From contig CAUEEP010000921.1 in NCBI GenBank assembly GCA_958450365.1, positions 620,001 to 684,000 on the forward strand: 64,000 nt of DNA. The letters run 5' to 3'. Below the pieces are notes generated by a model that made no database searches, was not told the origin of the DNA, and saw only the letters and a list, made by a program, of their open reading frames with translations. Source of the stretch: Mesorhabditis belari. Its lineage: Eukaryota; Nematoda; Chromadorea; Rhabditida; Rhabditidae. This document shows, piece by piece, positions 1 through 12,093 of this stretch (positions are counted from its first letter, which is position 1; every line of letters begins with the position of its first letter). The position numbers and the translations under genes are program-made.

Positions 1-80
1 GAGCTCTAGAAAGCTTTAGAGAGCTCTAGAAAGCTTTAGAGAGCTCTAGAAAGCTTTAGAGAGCTCTAGATAGCTTTAGA
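1..80. repeat. 20-bp tandem repeat at window edge
   Basis: About four copies of a 20-bp unit built from gagctctaga and aagctttaga. It is cut by the window start, so the true length is unknown. Confidence 0.9.
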
Positions 81-469
81 TAACAACAACACGAAAATAG
101 CACAAGAGATTCTGGAAAGGGAAAATCGAAATTGAAACGATTCTACTCTCATCAATCCCGCTAACTCTAGGATAGGAAAGGAATACGAGAAGGGAAGGAA
201 GGGGAGGAAGGGGAGGGAAGGGAGAAGACAGGGAAAAGAATAAAGAGACGCAAAACTTTTTCTAACCAGCCAGCCACGGGCAGGCAGGCCAGACTCTACC
301 CAGGATCAATCGAGGATACCCTCATCCTCGGTATGAGTCAATCTAGGATCTATGAGTTAATCTAGGATCTATAAGTCAATCTAGGAATCCAAGAGTCTAG
401 AAGTCCCAATCTCTAGCAGCTCTAGGCCCTACCAACAGCTGGGACTCCATCCAGCCTCTAGCTCCATTC

Positions 470-622
470 AGCCTCAGCCTCCACTCAGCCTCCACTCAGC
501 CTCCACTCAGCCTCCACTCAGCCTCCACTCAGCCTCCACTCAGCCTCCACTCAGCCTCCACTCAGCCTCCACTCAGCCTCCACTCAGCCTCCACTCAGCC
601 TCCACTCAGCCTCCACTCAGCT
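470..622. repeat. 11-bp minisatellite (cagcctccact)
   Basis: About 13 near-identical copies of an 11-bp unit. Upstream (330-400) is a looser repetition around atctaggatc. Nothing coding is visible. Confidence 0.95.
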
Positions 623-1659
623 TCAGGCTTGTAAGCGGAAAATTGAAGATCTTTGGTTTTCAAAGCAAAACCCAACGAATGGGCAGAACGAACAAACGGG
701 CAACTACAACGGAACGTTTTTCCCCAAAAAAAATGCAGAAAACGTAGCTGCCCCATTTGACTTTTCTTTAAATCAAAGACATTAGAAATCCGCTTTCTCC
801 GCTTGCAAACCTGCTACCCTCATCAAAGCTAGAACCTGCTACTCTCATCAAATCTAGAACCAGATTCAGAAAGCTCAAAACCATCTCACTCTAGTCAAAG
901 ACTTGACAAGCTTTCCAAGCAAAGACAAAGAGCTTTCCAAAGTCAGCACAACTACAGGGTTTCCCAAAAGTTCTTATGCTTTTTGGAAAAGGACAGTTGG
1001 AGTCGAAAGACGCTATTTTTTTTTAAACTAACGCCGGATTATGAAAATTCACGTATTTTCACCTTTACTATACTTTTTTGTTGCACCAAAGTTCTAAAAA
1101 ACTTTCTAAAGTATAAGAAAAAGTAGAAGACACCCTGTATAAAATCCCCAGCCAGAAGCCAGATCCCTAACCAGTATCCACGTCCAGCCTCAGCAGGATC
1201 CTGGCGCAGTCTGTAGACTGCTGAGCCAGGATCAAGCCCAGATTCAGCCTCACCCTACTACCCTATCCCTAACCCCTACCCCTACAATCCCTCAACATCC
1301 AGGCGGGACTTCTCTCCCTCATCCCATCCATTGCCTCTATCCTTTCCCCCTCTGGATGGGCGAAACTAATTGGCGCTTCGTGTGTCCGAGTGTCGTTTCG
1401 CTTCTTTTTACTCATCGCTTTCCCTCTACTCGGAAAAAGCGATTGCTCTCGACTGACCCCTTTGGAATAGGATAAGAAACAAAATGGGATAACAGGAAAA
1501 AATTGAAAAATATAGCTGTAGATAAAAGTATGATTTTTTTTAAAAAAATCCATCTATTCGCATGAATAATTTCGTAAAAACAATGCCACAAAAGATGAAG
1601 GTTTGGTTTTTAGAAAAAAAGAGGAAGAGAAGGAAAAAAAAAAAAAGATGGAAAAGGAA
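623..1659. other. Stretch without recognisable gene
   Basis: No reading frame here looks like coding sequence. Around 954-1136 a short segment begins tacaggg and ends accctgta, which could be the ends of a small Tc1-type MITE, but the inverted match is only about 8 bp, so this is weak. The 94-residue minus-strand frame at 1269-1553 has no family resemblance and no splice context. Confidence 0.5.
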
Positions 1660-1667
1660 ATAGGAAA

Positions 1668-1732
<65 letters not shown>

Positions 1733-2670
1733 TAATAAAAAAAAAAATATAAAAAAAAAAAAAAATTTAAATATATAAAAAAAATAATATAATATAATAA
1801 ATAAAATTTAAATATAAATAAAAATAAAAAAATGATATAGATAAAGTAAAGTGGGAATATATATAAAATTTTTTAATTAAAATATTTTTTTTTGGTTTGT
1901 TGTTTTTTTTTTTTTTTTTTAATTTTTATTTTTTTTTTTAAGAAATTGTATATTAAAATTAAAAAATTAATAATTAATAATTTTTTTTTTTTTTTTTTTA
2001 AATTAATAAATTAAATCCAGGATACAAAGGGGGAGGGGAGGGGGGGGGGGGGGAAGGAGGGGGGAAAAGAAAGGGGAAAGAAAAAATTGGGGAGAGAGGG
2101 GGGGGTTAGAATACCGGACTTAGCCAGTCGGTGGGGGGCGGCGGGGGGGGTGGTGGTTTTATTCCTATTATTAAAGCTAAATAAGGTTCAATACAGTTTT
2201 CCGTAATTATATGAAAAAAATAAGGTTCAATACGGGTTCCAATACGGTTGAAATTTTTTTTTGACGGTTACAATACGGTTCCCAATATTCATATTAAGAA
2301 ACAAATAAGATATTTAGAGATGAATTTTGGTTGAAATATGGTATCCAGAATACGGTTCCAAAATTTTTAATAAAGTTTTAGCTTTCAATATAATAAATCC
2401 AATATTTTCAATAAGAAAAAAAAAAAAAAATAAAAAATTTTAAAAAGGTTATTTCTAGGGTTAAAACCCCTATTTTTAATTTAAAAAAAATTTTATAAAA
2501 ATTTAACCCAGGGGGAAAAAAATTAAATTTTAAATAAAAATAAAAAAAAAAAGTAAAAGAGGGAAGATATAAAAAATAAAATTAAAAAAAAAAAAAACAG
2601 ACAGACAGACAGACAGAGAGACAAACAGACAAACAAACAAACAAACAAACAAACAGACAGACAAACACTG
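1660..2670. repeat. Low-complexity A/T and G tracts plus (CAGA)n/(CAAA)n microsatellite
   Basis: Long poly-A/poly-T runs (1660-2000), a G-rich tract (2030-2160), scattered ggttcaatacgg units (2185-2350), then a tetranucleotide array of cagacaga/caaacaaa (2598-2665). Assembly errors are likely here because homopolymers dominate. Confidence 0.85.
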
Positions 2671-3064
2671 CTCTTTTATCTATAGTAGATAGATGGAATG
2701 ATAAAAACGAATGAGTAAGTCAATCTAAACACACCAGTGAACTTAATTCTTTATTTTCTCAATTCAATTAAAACTTTGGTCTTCATCAATTACCAATATT
2801 ATTTTGGTGACTTCCGAAAACTCATGTTCTTTTTAATGAGTCTCTAAAAGGAAAGTTTAGAAAATTGAATGGTTTCAAGGAATATGAATTGGCTTTTTCC
2901 TTAGAGCTTTGTACAGAAAAACACTCTTTTTGGTACATATTTGTTTTCTTTTCCCCTGGCTTCAAATCCAAGTCAACTATGAGTAAATATTTTTCTCGTT
3001 TTTTTTTTGTTTTATGGTAAATTTTAGGGTACAACAAAAAAAAGGGGAAAAACGAAGGAAAATC

Positions 3065-3979
3065 GCGAAAAGCGGCGGAAAGGCTATTGATCTAAGGGTC
3101 GCTGGTTCGACTTCCACCGGTGACAATATGTTTCAAAGATTTTTTGCTAAGATTCTGAAAATGCGTGTCTAGGGGTTATTTTTGACGCTGATCACGAAAC
3201 ACATGTTTTTAGCCTAGGTTTCTGCACGGAAAACCAACGAAACGTGAAACCAGCCATTTTTTGGCTCTGCCGCCCTTTCCTAAAATAGCTGTAAAAACTT
3301 TTAGAAAAGAGATATCACAAAACGGTTCTTACCAATCGATCCGTCTTGAATTCAGCTTTAGGATGAGCTATAAAGCGTCAAAATTGGACAAATTTAAGGT
3401 ACTCTCCCGCGGCGGCGGCGGAAAGGCTATTGATCTGAGGGTCGCTGTAAAAACTTTTAGAAAAGAGATATCTCAAAACCGTATTGGAACTGTATTAGAT
3501 CAAAATAGGAACCGTATAGGAACCGTATTGGAAGCGTATTGGAACAGTATTGGAACTGTATTGGAACCGTATTGGAACCGTATTGGAACCTTATTGGAAC
3601 CCTATTGGAACCCTATTGGAACCGACTTCGACTTCCACCGGTAACAATATTTTTCAAAGACTTTTTGCTAAGATTCTGAAAATGCGTGTCTAGGGGTTAT
3701 TTTTGACGCTGATCACGAAACACATGTTTTTAGCCTAGGTTTCTGCACGGAAAACTAACGAAACGTGAAAACAGCCATTTTTTGGCTCTGCCGCCCTTTC
3801 CTAAAATAGCTGTAAAAACTTTTAGAAAAGAGATATCACAAAACGGTTCTTACCAATCGATCCGTCTTGAATTCAGCTTTAGGATGAGCTATAAAATTGG
3901 ACAAATTGGACGTCTAAATTTGACAAATTTAAGGCACTCTCCCAAAAAATCGGAAAGGACTTTTCCATCAACCCAATAA
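3065..3979 (+). repeat. Partly duplicated SINE-like unit
   Basis: A ~267-bp segment occurs twice in direct orientation (about 3108-3374 and 3628-3894). In front of the first copy the sequence ggctattgatc...ggttcgacttcc (3080-3115) resembles the 3' half of a tRNA with a pol III B box, so the unit may be a tRNA-derived SINE. The second copy lacks the B box lead-in and instead follows an 11-bp repeat array. The open frames over these copies are by-products of the repeat. Confidence 0.55.
3476..3625. repeat. 11-bp minisatellite (ttggaaccgta)
   Basis: About 13 imperfect copies of an 11-bp unit lying between the two SINE-like copies. The same unit, on either strand, also occurs at 2185-2300 and inside a mariner reading frame at 5939-5990. 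Confidence 0.85.
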
Positions 3980-4593
3980 ATAAATTTTAAAAAGTAGAAT
4001 GTTGTTTTTAGAATAACGAAATCACAAAAAGCACTTTTTATAGTATGTTTTTATTTTTTATATGCAAATTTGTACAAAAAAAACCAGTAAGTAGGAATTT
4101 CTAGAAAAAAAAATCGATTTCTTAGATTTTCTCTGTCAAACCAAAAATTAGAATTTTTAAAATTCTCTACTCACCTCAGAAAACGCTATCAAACAAGTAC
4201 AAATTAAAGTTTTTCAAGAAAAGAAAGACTTTGAGCAAAAGAAGAATGCCTTTTAGATGATTATCGAGAAAAAGAAGAGTAATGCATTTTCATGAGAGAA
4301 TTTATTATCGCCTTTTTTCCCTCTCCTTCCCAGATTAGAAGCTAAATTTGCAATGAAAAAGACATAAACATTTCGTTTTCTTTCTTTTCTTCATTGATTT
4401 ATCAAGTTTTATTTTGAAACCTAAATCTAGATGCAATTAAAAGCTTTTAGATTGAAAAAAAGAGAACCGAACCCTGATTGGCTTTATTATTTCGAGGATT
4501 CGTCTAAAGGAATCGTCTGATTTTTTTTTGGTTATTCTATTCAAAGAAATCAAAAGAAAAACGAACCTTCTTCTGCAAAAATAAAAGAAATAT
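3980..4593. other. AT-rich stretch without recognisable feature
   Basis: No coding sequence, RNA gene or clear repeat seen on either strand. Confidence 0.5.
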
Positions 4594-5580
4594 TGTTATA
4601 TTGTTAGTTAATTTAAAAATATTGTTAGTTAAGAGATATTTAGTGGAGATTTCATTGTGGAAATAGTGGAGATTTCAAGGAATTTAAGCGAAGCGGGAAT
4701 TAGGGAAAGCAGTCAAGTTGATGCAATGAACCGAAAGTTGCGTTTTGACTAAACAAAACCCAAGTTTTGTTGATTCATCGAGTTCTTAACGTTAGCTGAG
4801 CTAAGAATTTGATACTTAAGCCCTGCCCTCTTTTAAAAATAGACCCAAAAGTCAGATTCTCCATAGCCGAAAACCCCTGGGAGCGCGCGCAAAGCTGGAT
4901 AACAAAAGAAATATTGTTATATTGTTAGTTAATTCAAAAATATTGTTAATTATTGTTAGTTATTGTTAGTTAAGAGATATTTAGGGACTATAAAGATTGC
5001 GCTGCTGTGTAAAAACGAAAATTGCGCCGAATGGAATTGCCATTTACCAGAGCCTTCAAAGCTTTTGCTTTCGTTCAAATCTGGTATCAAAATGTAGCCC
5101 TTCAATTGGGCTATACGATAATATAAAAAACTTTTCAAAAAAACTATTGTTTAGTATAAGAAAAATGGCCGCAAGGAAAAAAGACGATACGTCGTTGTTA
5201 GTATTGCGATGTACAATCGGTACTCTCACTTTGTGGCCATTTTTAGGATATTTAGGATATTTATTTAGGGACCTCTTGAAAATTGTGGAAATAGTGGAGA
5301 TTTCAAGGAATTTAAGCGAAGCGGGAATTAGGGAAAGCAATGAACCGAAAGTTGCGTTTTGACTAAACAAAACCCAAGTTTTGTTGATTCATCGAGTTCT
5401 TAACGCTAGCTGAGCTAAGAATTTGCTACTTAAGCCCCGTCCTTCTTTAAAAATAGACCCAAAAGTCAGATTCTCCATAGCCGAAAACCCCTGGGAGCGC
5501 GCGCAAAGCTGAATAACAAAAGAAATATTGTTATATTGTTAGTTAATTCAAAAATATTGTTAATTATTGTTAGTTAAGAG
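4594..5580. repeat. Interspersed repeat, two tandem-like copies
   Basis: A ~230-bp unit (4670-4905 and 5296-5513; starts near tttcaaggaatttaagcg, ends near gcgcgcaaagctg) is repeated, and each copy is followed by attgttagttaa motifs. The same unit recurs at about 41,810-42,030 and 42,198-42,418, where it is joined to a MITE half. The minus-strand frames over it are not gene-like. Confidence 0.8.
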
Positions 5581-5619
5581 ATATTTAGGGACTTCTTGAA
5601 AATTGTGGAAATTGTGGAA

Positions 5620-5840
5620 TTTCTAGAAGTACACGTAGTCATCGTTATCAAATTTCGGTCAGTCTCCATCCCCATCATCTTTCCCTTTATCATTCTTTTG
5701 CGAACCATTTTAGTAGGGTTTGGAATAAGCTCCCGTCTGGTATCTTCTCGTCTGTAGCAAAATTGAAAGTATCTGTAAAACGAATTAGATCTTATTGTGA
5801 GAGATGGACGGCACTGATCGAGGCGCGCTGCCACTTCTGG
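5620..5840 (+). mobile_element. LINE 3'-end relic (RT C-terminus)
   Basis: Plus-strand translation gives a segment with FSRVWNKLPSGIF followed by KLKVSVKRI, the typical end of non-LTR retrotransposon ORF2 (pattern W-N-x-L-P-x-x-I ... F/L-K). Only the last ~70 residues remain and no palm domain is present. Similar relics on the minus strand lie at 38,441-38,545 and 41,105-41,300. Confidence 0.6.
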
Positions 5841-5881
5841 GGGTTATTGAGGTCATGGGGCACCCAAGTCCCAAGTTTCGA

Positions 5882-6184
5882 TTAAAATCCAAGGGTATGA
5901 GGGTGCCTTAGCACTGTAGCATGATCAACCCCACGATTCCAATACGGTTCTTTTTTTGATCCAATACGGTTCCAATACGGTTTCAATTCTTCTCCCAATT
6001 CACGCGATGATACTCGATGGTCGTTGGTAATGAGTTCGAGTAATTTGGAATCATCCAGTTGGGGTGCCGCTCCACGGCCCTCTGCATCTTTCAAAGGTTT
6101 GTCTTGAAACTTGGCAAACCATACTCGACACGTTCTTTCGGGAAGTGAGTCCTCCCCATATATCTTTTTAATATTAGCTTTCAC
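5882..6184 (-). pseudogene. Mariner transposase N-terminal relic
   Basis: The 100-residue frame contains KKIYGEDSLPERTCRVWFAKF, matching the N-terminal HTH region of Mos1-type mariner transposases, followed by LDDSKLLELITNDHRVSSREL, the second HTH segment. Near the end the protein is interrupted by repeated KPYWNRIG/EPYWNR, the translation of an 11-bp minisatellite (5939-5990). The catalytic D,D34D part is absent. Dead copy. Confidence 0.75.
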
Positions 6185-6887
6185 TTTTCGACTTCAAACT
6201 GTTAGACGAGTTGAAAACAATACTTTGTGCTCACGGTCTTTAGCACACTGGATTCTCTATTTAATTTAGTGAAAGTTAAATGTTAAATGAATCAAAAGAG
6301 TTCATTAGAATATAAAGTTTGGCTTAGTTTCTAATGGATAAAATGAAAATGAAAATTTCAATATAAAGGAAGCAATTAATTCTTAACAAAAAGTCAAGAA
6401 AACGGAAAAAACACGAAAAAAAACGATGAGTGAATGAAGTCGCTAAAATCGGGTGGAAAGCCCTGAAAGGAAATGGAGGGAAAACAATGGGAAAGCAAGG
6501 AAAGGGGATAAAAAGAGAAAAGAAGTAGAGAAAAAACCATTGTTGTTTTCCCTCAACTAAAAAATGGCCAGTGAAATGACCCAGTGAACGAATAAATATC
6601 GCTTTTTAGGATAATTTTAAAACAAGATCTTTCGATCTTGGTTTCTTTTGGATTTTGATCTTGATTTCGATCTTGATTTTGGTTCAATGGATAAGATTGT
6701 TAGCTTGCTAAATTTCAACCACAGTTCGTGTTCGAGTTTGATGCTTTTTGGAAGAAGAGAAATTGTTGTAGGTTAGATTTTTTTAACATTTTAAGCATCC
6801 ATTTAGCTTATTAAGATTAAGAAATGCATAAAAATTGTTTTTGGGGGCTTTAAAGGGGGGAAAATAAAGGTTAAAAACAGGAAGAAA
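6185..6887. other. Stretch without recognisable gene
   Basis: No coding sequence recognised. Around 6620-6680 there is a short repetition of gatcttga/tttcgatcttg. Confidence 0.45.
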
Positions 6888-7096
6888 CCAGGATTAAAGC
6901 TTGACACACCAGGATCAAAGCTTGACAACACCAGGATCAAAGCTTGACACATTAGGATTAAAGCTTGACACATCAGGATTAAAGCTTGACAACATCAGGA
7001 TTAAAGCTTGACACATCAGGATTAAAGCTTGACACATCAGGATTAAAGCTTGACAACACCAGGATTAAAGCTTGACACATCAGGATCAAAGCCTGA
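6888..7096. repeat. ~20-bp minisatellite (aggattaaagcttgacacatc)
   Basis: About ten copies of a 20-22 bp unit around aggatyaaagcttgaca. Copy-to-copy differences are small. Confidence 0.92.
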
Positions 7097-7419
7097 CGAT
7101 TCACTGGGCCATTAACTGCTAAATTCAGAACTAAATTCAGAGCTATTTAGACCTAAATTTAGCTAAATTTTCAAGTTTTCCTCGAGTTCTTACAGTAGAA
7201 AGACAAAGGAACACGGTTTAGAAAACAAGGGATAAAATAACAAGTAAAATCCTCTCCTTTAGAATGCTCAAGTGGTATCGACGAGCTGTGTTGATGCCTA
7301 TGATTCGGGCTCTTGTCAGCGTGAAAATAATCGCGTATTATATTTGATTTTCATCGCTAATTGCCTTTTCAAAAAATCTAAATATTTCTAAAGCTATCAA
7401 TGCCACAAAATCAGTAAAA

Positions 7420-8520
7420 AAAATGAAACACGACAAGAAACGGAGAAGCGATAATTACGAGTCCATTCAACGCGGCTTCCTGCGAGCGTCGCCTTTTTTT
7501 TTAGCTAAAAGCGCATGGTTGTTCTCTCAAAGAAGCAAAAGTCAAACGTTTATGCATGCAGAATCGAAGCAGACTTTGAAAAAGGGACCAAAAATTCGAT
7601 ACTTGGCTGGCAATTTGACGGCTGTCATGCTGATTCAACAGGCGAGAAGCTATGACAAAATGAGTCCAGTCAGTTTGACCCACTCCAAGGCATGAGTTCA
7701 CCAAAGTACATGGTGCGCCATAGTACGGGGGCGCCATAATTGTCGCAACAGTATCGCGCGCGTTCAAGGACAATAACTCGTTGATTTAAGCTTCATTTCT
7801 GGTTTTTTTAATGTTTTTATCATATTGAGAATATAATTGAAACTTTTCATATAAAATGTGTTTTTTAGAATGGCTGGAAAATCTTCATCGAAAATCGATC
7901 ATCGAATTGCACAAGCGAGAAGTCTCGGCGCAGGAGATTTGGCAATTCGAAAGGAGTCTCATTTTCCGGAGATTCATAAGCGTCTTGAAGTCGACAGAAG
8001 TGTCATTTTTCACACTATTCAACGCTACGAAGCTACGGGAACAATTGCTGATGCACCAAGAAGCTGTAGTCACAAAGCGGTAGTCCAACTGTCGTCACAA
8101 AGACGAACATCAAGCGAGTGAGGGACCAAATTCGAAGCTAAACCAATCGGCAAAGCAAATGGCAAAGCAAATGGCGATTTCAAGCACTTCATTGCGTCGG
8201 ATCCTCAAAAATAAGCTCAAAATATCCCCAAGCAATCTGACGGCTGTCATGCTGGTTCAACAGGCCAAAAGCTATGACAAAATGAGTCCAGTCAGTTTGA
8301 CCCACTCCAGGGCATGAGTTCACCAAAGTACAGGGTGCGCCATAATTGCAATAGTATCACGCGTTCAAGAACAATAACTCGTTGATTTTAGCTTCATTTC
8401 TGGTTTTTTATTGTATTTTTTTATATTTGGAATATAATTGAAACTTTTTTCATATAAAATGTGCGGTTTTTTTAGAATGACTGGAAAATCCCCATCGAGA
8501 ATCGAAAAATTAAATTTTTG
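7420..8520 (+). mobile_element. Tc1-like transposon relics, partly duplicated
   Basis: A frame at 7868-8121 (ATG after a tttttag) reads MAGKSSSKIDHRIAQARSLG ... EIHKRLEVDRSVIFHTIQRY, a paired-type HTH as found at the N-terminus of Tc1/mariner transposases. Downstream, frameshifted, come residues resembling SAKQMA...SLRRILK, the second HTH. A ~120-bp block (gacggctgtcatgctg ... ggtgcgcc) is found both at 7620-7735 and 8239-8345, and the leader before the ATG is repeated at 8430-8500. The catalytic triad is not recoverable. Decayed tandem or nested copies. Confidence 0.6.
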
Positions 8521-8986
8521 GAAGATCTAAATCCAAAATTAAACTAAATGCGTTGATGGACATGTTGAGCCCGGAATTGAAGATTGTTAAATGACCTGGC
8601 TCGTTGCTTTTCTCGAATAGTGAGTAATGTTGGCTTTTAATCGCTTAAGACGAGAAAAAGACAAATAATCGTTTGTTTACAAAGTGTTTCACTTTTTTTC
8701 ATACAAAAAGCGCCGGCGCTAGAAAAAGAAAAAAAAGGCCAAAAAGACTCAATTATGAACCCCCCCCCCAAAAGACTGCTGGCGCTTTGTATGAAAAGGA
8801 AATTTCAAAAAAGGCCATGGCGGCTTGGGCTTTGTGCGTGCTAAGGACGTCGATTTTAGGGGAAAAGGCCATCTGGCGTTGGGCGCAGAGCTAAGTGCTT
8901 GAGGGCCCCGCCGCCGGCGGGCCGGCCCCCGTTAGAGATGATTTTCTGAAGCTAAAGCAAAAATTTCCAAAAAAAGGAAAAAGCTA

Positions 8987-9057
8987 GGTTCCACCGAGAT
9001 TCGAACTCGGGTCGCAGGATTCAAAGTCCTGAGTGCTAACCGCTACACCATGGAACC
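8987..9057 (-). tRNA. tRNA-Gln (TTG)
   Basis: A 71-base cloverleaf on the minus strand: acceptor stem GGTTCCA/TGGAACC, D arm with GTAGCGGTTAGC (A box), anticodon stem-loop CAGGA-CTTTGAA-TCCTG giving anticodon TTG, and T arm CGAGTTCGAATCTCG (B box). No intron. It is identical to the other intact copies in this window and sits in the left arm of the inverted repeat. Confidence 0.93.
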
Positions 9058-9664
9058 GCCGTTACGGAGGGCTTTTTAGAGTCTTTTGAAGGTCTGGAGG
9101 CTTTCCGTGGCTCTTCGGAGATGCTACAAATTCCAGGAAGGATTCAAAATCTAAACAAAAAGAGAAATTAATGGTTTTTAAAATTTGAGGCATTCTGCTG
9201 TGTCAAAAATTTCTTTTAGTTCTATCTGCGCCCAAGTTTTTGGGATCAATGCTTGCCGTAAATTTGGCGATATTTTTGCCACAAATTCTGAATCCTGTGA
9301 AATCGTTTTGCTACTTAAAACAGCAGCTAAACTGAAAGAACAATGCGATCTGATTTGAGCATTTTGTCTTCTGATTTACTTAGAACTGTATGTGTATTTG
9401 AAAACTGTATGTGAAATTCGATTTTACATAATTACTATTATCTAGAGTATTTCTGTGTGTCTGTCTGTTATGCGATTTTAGAAAAAAACGGCTGAACTGA
9501 TTTGGCTATAGATGTAAAATTTTATCTAATTTTAAAAATTTCAATTTATTTTGGGGATTAGCGGGGTGGTTTTTTGTAAAAAGCGGAATTACCGGAGCTC
9601 TATTACCGTATAAAAACTCAGGCCGGATGGCCTTTATAAGCGAGGCCGAGCGGTCAGCGCTTGC

Positions 9665-9700
9665 TTAGGCTTAGGCTTAGGCTTAGGCTTAGGCTTAGGG
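9665..9700 (+). repeat. Interstitial telomere-type repeat (TTAGGC)6
   Basis: Six uninterrupted TTAGGC units, the last ending TTAGGG. TTAGGC is the standard nematode telomere hexamer. It lies just inside the left arm of the inverted repeat, abutting a tRNA-like sequence. Confidence 0.9.
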
Positions 9701-9775
9701 CCTAGTGGTCTGAGGCACCGACTGTTAATCTGGTGCTAAAGAGAAGGTTGTTGGTTCGAGCCCCCAGCTGATCAG
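9698..9775 (+). other. tRNA-like (tRNA-Asn-like) sequence, probable SINE head
   Basis: gggcctagtggtctgagg resembles an A box, gactgttaatc a GTT anticodon loop, and ttggttcgagccccc a B box. The acceptor stem does not close and the anticodon stem has a bulge, so this is a decayed tRNA or the head of a tRNA-derived SINE rather than a working tRNA. Confidence 0.45.
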
Positions 9776-10060
9776 AATGCTTTTTTCAGGTCCTTTCTTT
9801 GGTAGAAAAATTTTCCAAAGCTAGAACTATCAACATTTGGCCGAAAATTGTAAAACTGTTCAGTTTGAAGATGAACAAGATGAAATTAAGAAAATCGGGT
9901 GTTTTCTGGGAAAAACGTGGCCAACTGCAGAGGCAACTTTGGCAGCTAAAAGATTTACAAATCTGATTTTAAGATAAAAAGTCTAACCTTTATGGCTTCT
10001 TGAACTCCAGTCTTCCAGCTGGTTTTCATTGAAAACCATGTTCTCTATAAAATTCGCATA

Positions 10061-10285
10061 CCATATTTTCTCTAATAGTAGTGCACCCTGAGCGTCGCCT
10101 AAATTGCTCGAAATCTCGAGAGCCGCTTATCAGAACCTAGCGATGTGAGGTCGGAAAATATAGCTGACGATGAGATCTTGACGATGATTTGAGTGTTGAG
10201 CTTCTGGGAAAACTTAGAAACTGTAAAATGGGCATCAACTCGGCTCGGCGGGGTGTACTACTATTAGAGAAAATACGGTATTATC
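10061..10285. mobile_element. MITE family 1, full copy
   Basis: The ends are inverted: atattttctctaatagtagtgcacc at the left and ggtgtactactattagagaaaatacg at the right. The interior contains gacgatgagatcttgacg and the block aacttagaaactgtaaaat. Related copies lie at 37,490-37,711 (full) and, as a half joined to another repeat, at 41,641, 42,030 and 42,419. Confidence 0.85.
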
Positions 10286-10469
10286 AGATAGAATACAATA
10301 TCAGATACAATGTAGAGGTAAGTCTTAGGGCTAGGCTAGGTTCCTAGTGGAGTCAGGGATTTGAATCAGGTATATAGTTCTTTAGATTCAAGCTCAGAAG
10401 TCAGATCCTAGACCTAGGACTAGGGCTAGGGCTAGACTAGGTTCTTGGTGGACTCAGAGACTTCAACTC

Positions 10470-10655
10470 GGCTCGACGGGGTGCACTATTATTAGAACCT
10501 ATCGATGTGGGGTCGGAAAATGTAGCTGACGATGAGATCTAGTTGGGGATTAGAGTGTTGAGCTTCTGTGAAAACTTAGAAACTGTAAAATCGCCTTCAA
10601 CTCGGCTCGCCGGGGTAAATGCGCCTTAATTCAGGTATTTAGAGAAAATACGGTA
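10470..10655. mobile_element. MITE family 1, rearranged copy
   Basis: Carries the same interior as the 10,061 copy (gatgagatctagttgg, gaaaacttagaaactgtaaaat) and ends in tagagaaaatacggtaatt, but the left end is internally deleted. Confidence 0.7.
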
Positions 10656-12022
10656 ATTGCGCCTTTATTTTTATTCAATTTAGCCACTTTTTTTTATCCT
10701 TAAATCTCTCTTGTGATCCTCCCAGAAATTAACCAAAAAAAAATAGATAGATTGGAGAAATTAGAGACAGAACTACGGTAGAAAGGGAAAATTGACGTGT
10801 TTTAAAAACGCAAAAGGCGTGTAGACATTTGTTTTGTTCAGACTTTGAAGATGTTTACTATTTGGATTTTGATATCGATGATTTCTTCACATTTCTGTGA
10901 ATGATTTCTTCAAATTCTCTTCTCGTCACTTCTTCTTCTTCGGCTAACTTAAAACCCACTACGATTTTTTTTTAATAAAAGCTAAAAGCAAAGCTATTTT
11001 CTTTGCTATTTTTGGTAAAACTGTTTAATCTAACTTGGTGAAAACTAATGCTTTTGGCGTTTTTGAAATTTGTTTTAAACTTGTCTTTCAAAAATTTGGC
11101 TATTTAAAGTCAAAGAAGTCAAATGTTCACTTTCGAATCAAGGCTGCTGTTTTAAAACAAACTGCTGTAACAAAATAATTTGCACAAGATTTAGAATTTG
11201 TGGCAAAAATATAGCCAAATTTACGGCAAGCATTGATCCCAAAAAGTTGGGCGCAGATAGAACTAAAAGAAATTTTTGACACAGCAGAATGCCTCAAATT
11301 TTAAAAACCATTAATTTCTCTTTTTGTTTAGATTTTGAATCCTTCCTGGAATTTGTAGCATCTCCGAAGAGCCACGGAAAGCCTCCAAACCCTCAAAAGG
11401 CGTTGAAAGGCCCCCTCTAAACGTGACCGCTCGGCCTCGCTTATAAAGGCCATCCGGCCTGAGTTTTTATACGGTAATAGAGCTCCGGTAATTCGGCTTT
11501 TTACAAAAAACCACCCCGCTAATCCCCAAAATAAATTTGAATTTTTAAAATTAGATAAAATTTTACATCTATAGCCAAATCAGTCCAGCCGTTTTTTTCT
11601 AAAATCGCATAAAAGACAGACACACAGAAATACTCTATATAAGAATAATTATGTAAAATAGAATTTCACATACAGTTTTCAAATACACATACAGTTCTAA
11701 GTAAATCAGAAGACAAAATGCTCAAATCAGATCGCATTGTTCTTTCAGTTTAGCTGCTGTTTTAAGTAGCAAAACGATTTCACAGGATTTAGAATTTGTA
11801 GCAAAAATATAGCCAAATTTACGGCAAGCATTGATCCCAAAAACTTGGGCGCAGATAGAACTAAAAGAAATTTTTGACACAGCAGAATGCCTCGAATTTT
11901 AGAAACCATTAATTTCTCTTTTTGTTTAGATTTTGAATCCTTCCTGGAATTTGTAGCATCTCCGAAGAGCCACGGAAAGCCTCCAAACCTTCAAAACATT
12001 CTAAAAAGCCCTCTCTAACCGC

Positions 12023-12093
12023 GGTTCCATGGTGTAGCGGTTAGCACTCAGGACTTTGAATCCTGCGACCCGAGTTCGAATCTCGGTGGAACC
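12023..12093 (+). tRNA. tRNA-Gln (TTG)
   Basis: Plus-strand copy of the same 71-base tRNA-Gln: anticodon loop CTTTGAA, intact acceptor and T stems, no intron. It is the inverted partner of the copy at 8987-9057. Downstream tttttcctttttttg could serve as a pol III stop. Confidence 0.93.

Noticed and set aside
470..622. Possible CRISPR-like array
   Set aside because: Pure 11-bp tandem repeat with no spacers; the genome is eukaryotic. The same applies to all other arrays here.
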